The notes beneath the pieces are model-generated. The model searched no databases and had not been told where the DNA came from. It saw only the letters and a program-made list of their open reading frames with translations. This document shows, in pieces, positions 53,922 to 59,359 of a stretch of DNA of 59,359 nt. How positions within the stretch are numbered: position 1 is the first letter of the stretch; each line of letters begins with the position of its first letter. Source of the stretch: Acanthaster planci. Its lineage: Eukaryota; Echinodermata; Asteroidea; Valvatida; Acanthasteridae. The translations under genes were made by a program, and so were the position numbers. The stretch covers positions 320,502 to 379,860 of the forward strand of contig NW_019091360.1 of NCBI RefSeq assembly GCF_001949145.1, read 5' to 3'.

Positions 53922-54483
53922 CGAGCAGCGAATCAACTGAATCGAGCGAATGTAAACAAAACGTCAAAGACAGACTCTGTTCGATAGCTGCGTCAGGTGA
54001 AAGTAAAAAGTACCTAGGTAAAGAATATTCGATCAAAGAAATTGAAGCTCTGTCACTTAAAGACCAAGAAAAGCTTTTTAACCTCTACGAAGTTAAATTT
54101 GGCAAAGAGATCGTCAAAACTCTCGGCCACGCTATTTTAAGTCTTTATTCTCGCTTACTCGGTATAGCTACTCCGATCGATCTACTCGGGTTCAACGTTA
54201 ACTTGACGTCCGAAGAAGCGCTGACCAAAGACCTAAGCAACGACCCGATTATAAGTCAGACCATGGGTCACTTACTTTAACCGAGATCTGTTACAAGTAC
54301 GGTGTATATTCGTCACCACTTACAGCTGCGTTGATTACCACTAAGCATCTAGAATTTAACAAAAGCTCTGTTATATTAAAAGAGGATGTCAACGAACGAA
54401 CAAGCGAACACTCCAGCAAACAACGAAGTGAACAGTCCAGTATAGACGAACGAAGCGAGACCTCAGACGGTAACTACAATTAA
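53882..54483 (+). pseudogene. Conserved Polinton protein of unknown function, P2 (frameshifted)
   Basis: Homologue of the intact P1 protein 30007-30543. MDDIKSIL is followed by a Ser/Glu-rich insertion from the micro-repeat, then KDRLCSIAASGESKKYLGKE, KLFNLYEVKFGKEIVKTLGH and SQTMGHLL. A frameshift at about 54277 is followed by CYKYGVYSSPLTA and KHLEFNKS in another frame, to a stop at 54481-54483. The tail has further ERSE-type peptides. Unknown function, helix-rich, no membrane segment. Confidence 0.65.
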
Positions 54484-54822
54484 AGTAAACGTTAAAAGTC
54501 CGAAGCGTGTAGAACAAGGTAAGAAATTAGCCGAGCATAACAAAAAGATGAAGCAACAGCTCGCCTAGATGAAGCAAAGCGAAGCGAGCAGCGAAGAGAG
54601 CAACCAGAATAAAATTTATCAAACGGCTAGAGAAAACAGAAACTTGATATTTGGTGGATTGGCGATTGGAGCGCTTGCGGTCTATTTAATTTGGAAAAAC
54701 AAGTTGACGCCCATGAAAGCCGAAACGAACAAGAACCAATTAGTTCAACCAAAAAGCGACCGAAAAAAGCAAACTCGAGCCAAGAAAATAAAATTGAAGA
54801 ACAGATTTTAGACATGGAATAA
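54386..54822 (+). pseudogene. Basic single-pass membrane protein, P2
   Basis: Starts inside the previous gene (MSTNEQANTPAN). A frame change near 54443 lies in a micro-repeat. The middle part has KSPKRVEQGKKLAEHNKKMK, then after a stop (54566-54568) NKIYQTARENRNLIFGGLAI and the membrane helix GGLAIGALAVYLIW with a basic flank. The conserved end EQILDME is reached in another frame at 54822. Homologue of P1 30485-30848. Likely a small membrane or core protein of the particle; inference. Confidence 0.58.
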
Positions 54823-54846
54823 ATTTAAGATTCCTTATTATTAAAT

Positions 54847-55095
54847 ATGAGTAACGCTAAATCAATCGACGTAAACGGAATCGCGAATACTGTTTACCAC
54901 GGTGCAGTCGTTTCGGGGCTATCGCTCGGTTACGCCATGCTATCGAGCAAGCTATTTAAAATCAAACCGCCGGATTTAAATAAATTATCTGCCGAAGACG
55001 CGTTGAAATTGACCGCGCTGTCTAGCGGTGCATTGGCCACCCAGGGTTGGTTGGTAGCGCAAGGTATCCTGCCCGCGAGCCTGCCCACCGCTTAA
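54847..55095 (+). CDS. Small hydrophobic protein, P2
   Basis: Intact 82-residue frame, preceded by CCTTATTATTAAAT. Two hydrophobic stretches: ANTVYHGAVVSGLSLGYAML (residues 12-31) and LTALSSGALATQGWLVAQGI near the C-terminus, separated by the charged KPPDLNKLSAEDALK. Nearly identical N-terminus in P1. A double-spanning virion membrane protein is possible. The adjacent next gene begins 27 bp downstream behind a TTTATTTTAAAGTT box. Confidence 0.7.
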   Translation: MSNAKSIDVNGIANTVYHGAVVSGLSLGYAMLSSKLFKIKPPDLNKLSAEDALKLTALSSGALATQGWLVAQGILPASLPTA

Positions 55096-55122
55096 GTTTC
55101 TTTATTTTAAAGTTAAAGTGAC

Positions 55123-56474
55123 ATGGCTGAAGGAGGATTGGATCCCGAGGAAATACCTCTGTTAAATCTAGATAACGAAGAAACAAATCAAAAGGATTTA
55201 GATTGGGACTATAATGAAACATCGTTGTTAGAAGACCCTGATTTTACACATCCTATTACTGTTGGGCCAGACGAAGAAGATGAAATATATGGCGGCTTAG
55301 AGAGCGAAAAGCGATACTACGAATAAATTAAAGACGTCGATCCTTTACACGAAACAGAACTAACAAAACAAGTCAACTTAATGGAGCTTAGGCAATTGTT
55401 ACGCGAATCTAAAGTGAACGATTTTTACTCAGCTATTAAAGGAGAAACTGGTTACGAAACAGAAATTAAAGACCCAAATGTTTTTAATTTGGATAGTAAA
55501 GATCGCCTGTACGTAAAGTTTGAAGGCAAAAAAGTTCTTTTAACCCAAGAAAACGATAATAGTAAATTTCTTAGCCTAAATACTATTAGACAAAGAACAA
55601 ACACAGATTTTATAAGACGCGTCTTAGGCTTGATAGATTACGTTTCTGGCAAAACGAAACAACAGGCGCAAAAAGTGGCCCGTAAACTCGCGGACTTCAT
55701 CCCGAGAGCATAGAATTGGTAGAACTACCCCAAGAAGCTGATTTAGCGAGCGACATCGTAGAAGACATTACCCGTGACGTAGACGTTCAATCCGAAGGGT
55801 TAAATTACAGAGAACTCGTCGCTTTAGATAAATCGTTGCAAACGGTAAAAGGAGAATTAATTTAAATCAAGGTAAATTAGATCAGTTAGACGCAAAAATT
55901 CAACAGGTCGAAGCCGAGTTTGAAAAGCGACATCTGGAGGAGAACGTACAGAACTTCAACGGCAATTGGGCGACTTACGAGTCAAAGACGGGGTAGATTA
56001 GAAGTAATCGATAGAAATACCGATCAATTGAGGAGTCTAATTAATCGCATCAAGGAAACGACCGAAAAGATCATGAATTCAGATTTGACACTACGCGAGA
56101 AGATTCGAACGATATTTCGGGAACAAGGCGTCACGATCGTGAGCATTTTAACGGCTTTTAGTTTAGCCGTGAGTACCATCGTTAGTAGTATCGTGGCTAG
56201 CGTCAGAGCTGCCGGAGCGAGCAAACCAACACCCGCACCTAAACCAACGCCAGTTCCTCCTTCCAAAGGTGGAATTACCGATTGGATCAAACATCAGCTG
56301 TGGAACTTGGCAAACGTATTGAAGAAACTCGGGTTGAAAGCTTTAGGCGCTCTGCTCGGAATCATCGGTAGCGTTTTGAGTTGGATTTTTAACGTGGCGA
56401 GTAAAACGGTCGGATTGGTGGCTGAGCACGTGTGGACCTTGTTTGTACGCCTTAAATCAAACCGTTTAAGTTAA
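55123..56474 (+). pseudogene. Long coiled-coil protein with hydrophobic C-terminus, P2
   Basis: Homologue of P1 31143-32384. MAEGGLDPEEIPLL is followed by acidic sequence, an in-frame stop at 55324-55326, then SKDRLYVKFEGKKVLLT, VDYVSGKTKQQAQKV-like sequence and a frameshift near 55710. Further breaks lie near 55863 and 55995. The C-terminal part (56090-56474) has AVSTIVSSIVASVRAAG, a proline linker (KPTPAPKPTPVPPSKGG), LWNLANVLKKLGLKALGALL and LSWIFNVASKTVG. The proline-linked amphipathic and hydrophobic segments are the best conserved part, implying membrane interaction, possibly in capsid-associated membrane disruption; this role is speculative. Confidence 0.62.
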
Positions 56475-57544
56475 AATTTTATACAACGTAAAACCGATGA
56501 CACCCACGGCAACGGCTCTGACGGTTAATGATAGTTTCTCTTCGTAGTGAGCGTCTAAAGACTTACTTAAAACTGGCTATACAATTGGTCTCGGTAACAC
56601 TTCCGGTTCTGGTTCTTCATTCAAACTCGGTACGTATCCAGTCTTCATATCTGCAGTCGCGACTTGTAAATTATTGTTATAACCCTCAAAAGTGCCTATG
56701 CGTAAGTCCATGTCAGAGGGCACCAGGTATAAACCGGGGTGACTACGAAATTCAAAGGCGTTTTCACGTATTGTAGCGAATTTGAAATTGGTCGATCGAC
56801 TGTTCGAGATCGGGGTCCGAATTAATTAAAGACCCCACGATCATAATAAATTGCCGTTGCGCGTCTAATCCGGTGCCGGTGGCCAAAACGCTGGTCTTGG
56901 TCTGTGCCTGTGCCCCGAGTAACGCGTAGACGTAAGCTCGAATTGATTCGTTTACCTTGGTGATTCCCACGTTCGTCAACCGAGACTTTTTAGGAACAGA
57001 ATCCCACCAGGCCAAAGTAACCGCGTCCGACTGTGAAATCCAGGTGACCGTGTAGGTACTCGCGTGACCGGAACCTTTAGGCAATTTAGCCCAGCCAAAT
57101 CCCATGTAAGTAGATCCCGCGTATTTACCGTTGGTCACGTGTAAGTCGTGCGCGTCGTAGTTTTTACCCGGAACAGGTACGTAACCGTCGTCGTAATAAT
57201 AAGCGGTGCCTAATCAGGCCGATAATTTGTCTCTTGTTTGTTTATACGATTTATTTGGGTCTACTCCGTATAAAAGGCACGTGTCGGTAAACTTCCGATG
57301 GTCGTAATTATTGCGTAACGCATCAAATACGTCGTCGCTAGGAATGGGCATCACGCAGTTGTAAAATATTTTTCTTACGGTGTAATACACGTGAAAGTTA
57401 AATAAAGCCGAGACATATGGATTGGGATCAGACAGCAGATCAAAACCCACACCGCCGGCCCATACGCGTGCGTCAAATTTAGAAACTCGGCTGTAAATTG
57501 TCTTCGTTGACTACAATGTTTAGACTACTAAAATTGCCTCCCAT
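56466..57544 (-). pseudogene. Conserved structural-looking Polinton protein with C-terminal anchor, P2
   Basis: Start at 57544 (MGGNF) after AAAGTCTTTTAAAATAA. Segments in order: FNFHVYYTVRKIFYNCVMP, DPNKSYKQTRDKLSA with a stop at 57214-57216, then LGTAYYYDDGYVPVPG continuing without interruption into TNGKYAGSTYMGFGWAKLP, KVNESIRAYVYALLGAQAQT and LDAQRQFIMIVGSLINSDPD. A frameshift at about 56764 precedes PLNFVVTPGLYLVPSDMDLR and the terminal hydrophobic stretch. The uninterrupted middle shows that the pieces seen separately in P1 belong to one gene. Its end overlaps the convergent plus-strand gene slightly. Confidence 0.62.
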
Positions 57545-57560
57545 TTATTTTAAAAGACTT

Positions 57561-58362
57561 TTAAAAAGGAGGGGCCGTCGGTTGGGTGAAAATACTCGCT
57601 TCGCTCGTTGTCGTTTTGTTCGGTTTGCTCGTTTCGATCGCTTCTCGATAAGCGGGTGGAGATTCTGGCTTTTCTTTAAACTTAACCGACTTTGTTAAAG
57701 TTATTCGCCAAGTTTTTTCATAAGATCTTTTTTTAAAACCGCCGCCCGTTCGTTGGCTAGCGCTTCTGCTCTCTCGTTGACTTGGCGTTCAAATTCTTCT
57801 TTAGAAGTTTCTTTAGTTTCCTCCAATTTTGTAGACGTACGCGATCTGATCTTTTCTTTCATCTCGTTAAACTTTTTCAGCTCGGATAAAATAAGGACAA
57901 ATTCTTCCTGGGATATGACACCGTCTTTAATCGCGTGAGATACATATTCCTCGATGGTGTTAAATTTAGCGTCTGCCAACATTCGAATTTGGTCGTGTTT
58001 TTTAGTTTTGTGGGTGAGTCTACGGGAGGTGTATTTCAATATCGCGTAAGCGCCAAACGCACCGATAGCGATGCCTTCCATCACAAGTCCAACGGGTCCG
58101 GTTACGACTCCCAAATTGGCGGGAATGCCGACGGTGTTGATGTGGCACCAATTGCTTCCACGCCATACTCCACTTACCGAGTGCGGTTAAAAGTCGTTTG
58201 ATCTTTTTGTAACTATTTTCTCTCGGGTCACGTTCTCTTTGGATTTGAGATTTAATTTCTTCGATCTTTCTGAGTCTGTATATTTTGGTTTCCGCTTGTT
58301 CAGCCGAGTTTAAAGTCAACTCCGGGTGTTTACTTAAAATCCGGGTATACGTTAGTCGTCAT
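57561..58362 (-). pseudogene. Hydrophobic/coiled-coil Polinton protein with PPxY/PTAP extension, P2
   Basis: Start at 58362 (MTTNVYPDF). Charged N-terminal part with YRLRKIEEIKSQIQRE, a frameshift region near 58165, the hydrophobic VGLVMEGIAIGAFGAYAIL, then the coiled coil FNTIEEYVSHAIKDGVISQE and SELKKFNEMKEKIR. The zero frame ends KKLGE with a stop at 57701-57703. A -1 frame reached through the A7 tract (57728-57734) continues YEKTWRITLTKSVKF, SPPAYREAI and ends QPTAPPF at 57561, 16 bp before the next gene. That frame has no ATG and is closed upstream by a TGA, so it can only be an extension. PPAY (57659-57648) and PTAP (57581-57570) are late-domain motifs. P1 keeps PTAP and the surrounding residues. 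Confidence 0.6.
57728..57734 (-). other. Candidate -1 frameshift slippery heptamer, P2
   Basis: Zero-frame codons TTA AAA AAA give A AAA AAA, in the same register as in P1 (33896-33902). It lies 24 bases before the zero-frame stop, a typical distance for programmed -1 frameshifting. No strong downstream stem was identified by eye. Confidence 0.45.
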
Positions 58363-58397
58363 CTTTTATTATAATATTACTTTTATAATCACGCGTT

Positions 58398-59359
58398 TTA
58401 AAAAATGTCTAACTCGATTAAAATTTTGCCGATGTTATTCAAGAGCTCGCCTCTATCGTTTTTAACAGAAAAAGTCAATTCACTGATGTTCCTGTCGATT
58501 AACTTTTTAGGCGTTTCACAGTGATTACAGGTGCGAGGCTCGGTAGCTATCACGTACAGCAAGTCTAAAGACTGCCCGTTGTAAAAATTGTAAAATGTAT
58601 TTAATTGTTTGCAGTGAATAAACGCGAGTTTCAATGGGTTTAAATCGTACTTGCCTTCGTAAATAACGTTGGGTAAAAGTTTTATTTTGGGTAAGTTCAA
58701 TAGCTTCTTTGTTTAATCGCAACTTGAGATTGGGTCCGTAATGGCCAATGTCACCCGTTTAGATTCTGAGTGAACCATAAAAGAAACACCCGCAATCACA
58801 AAAAGTGAAACCAGTCCATGCCATAATAACCGAGGGATACCACAATGCTTCCTCTTTGGCCCTGGGGTAATGGTTCAGATGAGCTTCGCGAATGAAGTCT
58901 GTCATATATAGGTTCAGTTAGCCCTGTCAAAAACAGTCTTTTAGTCAATTCTCTTCTGGGTCTCGTGGGTGTTACGGGGGAGTTGGTGGTGGTAGGTCGA
59001 GTTGGGAGATTCCCTTCGTAGATTTCATCTAAAGCTTGTCTTTGCCCCTCGAGCAGTGAGCTGATTTTACTTTTTTATCGTCGATATCAAAAGCTAAAAG
59101 AGATCGCATTTCTGATGGTTGTCTTTGGTTTAACTGATCTTCTAAAGTTGCGATTTCTTGGTTCGGCTGCTCAATTTCATCAGCAATGATTCTAATTTCT
59201 TGCGCTAAATTGCCTCTTTTATTTGCTTGGATCAATCTGTTTTTAGCTGTTTGTACTAATTCTGAATTGGGAGATGCGTCCGTTCTTTCCACTGAGGGTA
59301 TTCCGGGCGGTCGTTCGCCAAGTACTCCCGCGGGCCTACCCTCCAAGTTTGTATCCCAC
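58398..59359 (-). pseudogene. Minor capsid (penton-like) candidate, P2, cut by the window end
   Basis: Homologue of P1 34603-35649; its first codons lie beyond 59359. Visible: VGYKLGGRPAGVLGERPPG at the edge (WDT.L.GR in the other copy), a coiled coil (AQEIRIIADEIEQPNQEIA, about 59230-59100), LLEGQRQALDEIYEGN in another frame, a proline/threonine linker, RLFLTGL, LPQGQRGSIVV, GYYGMDWFHFL, NLPKIKLLPNVIYE and the terminal GELLNNIGKILIELDIF. Frameshifts near 59080, 58880-58800 and 58710 break it. The terminal pattern is beta-rich and resembles the last strands of jelly-roll proteins; the capsid role is a hypothesis. Confidence 0.5.

Larger units (their letters stand above)
47120..57650. repeat. 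Dispersed GAGCGAAGCGAGC micro-repeats across P2
   Basis: At least a dozen clusters of a degenerate direct repeat (core GAGCGAAGCGAGCG): 47120-47181, 48424-48445, 48989-49000, 49426-49444, 49585-49606, 49624-49640, 49973-49993, 52199-52211, 52306-52397, 53908-53950, 54443-54462, 54574-54600 and 57594-57650. Equivalent positions in P1 lack it. In minus-strand genes the repeat lies on the minus strand, so it always reads in the coding sense, mostly as ERSE/SEAS peptides. Confidence 0.85.
45036..59359 (+). mobile_element. Polinton/Maverick copy 2 (P2), partial at window edge
   Basis: Gene content and order follow P1 and Polinton hallmarks: polymerase B, integrase, capsid-like protein, ATPase, then the same small genes. 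It is better preserved than P1, though the polymerase, integrase and several others still carry stops or frameshifts. The left boundary is set at the terminal subrepeats. The right end lies beyond the window; by comparison with P1 at least 2-3 kb more is expected. Many short GAGCGAAGCGAGC-type repeats are specific to this copy. Confidence 0.9.

Overview
This is a eukaryotic, almost certainly metazoan, genomic window. Evidence: a hAT transposase gene with an intron, Penelope-like and DIRS-like retroelements, Polinton (Maverick) elements, an assembly gap of N, and one exon that reads as the start of the cilia protein CFAP65. Frequent ACATGTACATGT-type words and the repeat mix fit an aquatic invertebrate. 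A lancelet or another marine deuterostome is my guess; the sequence alone does not prove it. No rRNA, tRNA or CRISPR was seen.

Layout. 1-1.4 kb: decayed DIRS-type reverse transcriptase (minus strand). 3.24-5.08 kb: non-autonomous PIF/Harbinger-like element with a TTA target duplication. 5.6-14.6 kb: a large diverged inverted repeat whose left arm was split by a 5.1 kb hAT element (6119-11205, 8-bp target duplication, apparently intact two-exon transposase). 15.2-16.3 kb: one copy of a dispersed repeat. 16.84-17.09 kb: CFAP65-like first coding exon, minus strand, the only host gene piece I recognise. 17.1-21.9 kb: gene-free. 21.9-38.6 kb: Polinton copy 1 (P1), interrupted at 36.13-37.15 kb by an inverted Penelope-like insertion with two hammerhead-like motifs. 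38.7-40.3 kb: second copy of the dispersed repeat, interrupted by a GAGTAC-rich element. 40.86-42.16 kb: another terminal-inverted-repeat element. 44.17-44.43 kb: tandem repeat. 45.0 kb to the window end: Polinton copy 2 (P2), less decayed and running off the right edge.

The two Polintons are the centre of interest. Both run in the same direction with nearly the same gene order: DNA polymerase B with an HNH/endonuclease-VII-like insert (+), integrase (-), small membrane proteins, major-capsid-like protein (+), packaging ATPase (+), a run of small plus-strand genes, a coiled-coil membrane protein (+), then convergent minus-strand structural-looking genes. P1 alone shows the distal part: minor-capsid candidate, zinc-ribbon and Cys-rich small proteins. 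Both copies carry stops and frameshifts, so neither looks autonomous now. Comparing them shows which reading frames are conserved and what changed: an invertible gene cassette, an HNH nuclease gene present only in P2, a deletion of the ATPase core in P1, a deletion in the P2 integrase C-terminus, and a short GAGCGAAGCGAGC repeat peppered through P2 genes in the coding sense. Most striking is a conserved -1 frame extension after a conserved slippery A7 tract. It ends in PTAP in both copies and also holds PPxY in P2; these are ESCRT/Nedd4 late-domain motifs. No adenain-like protease was recognised in either copy.
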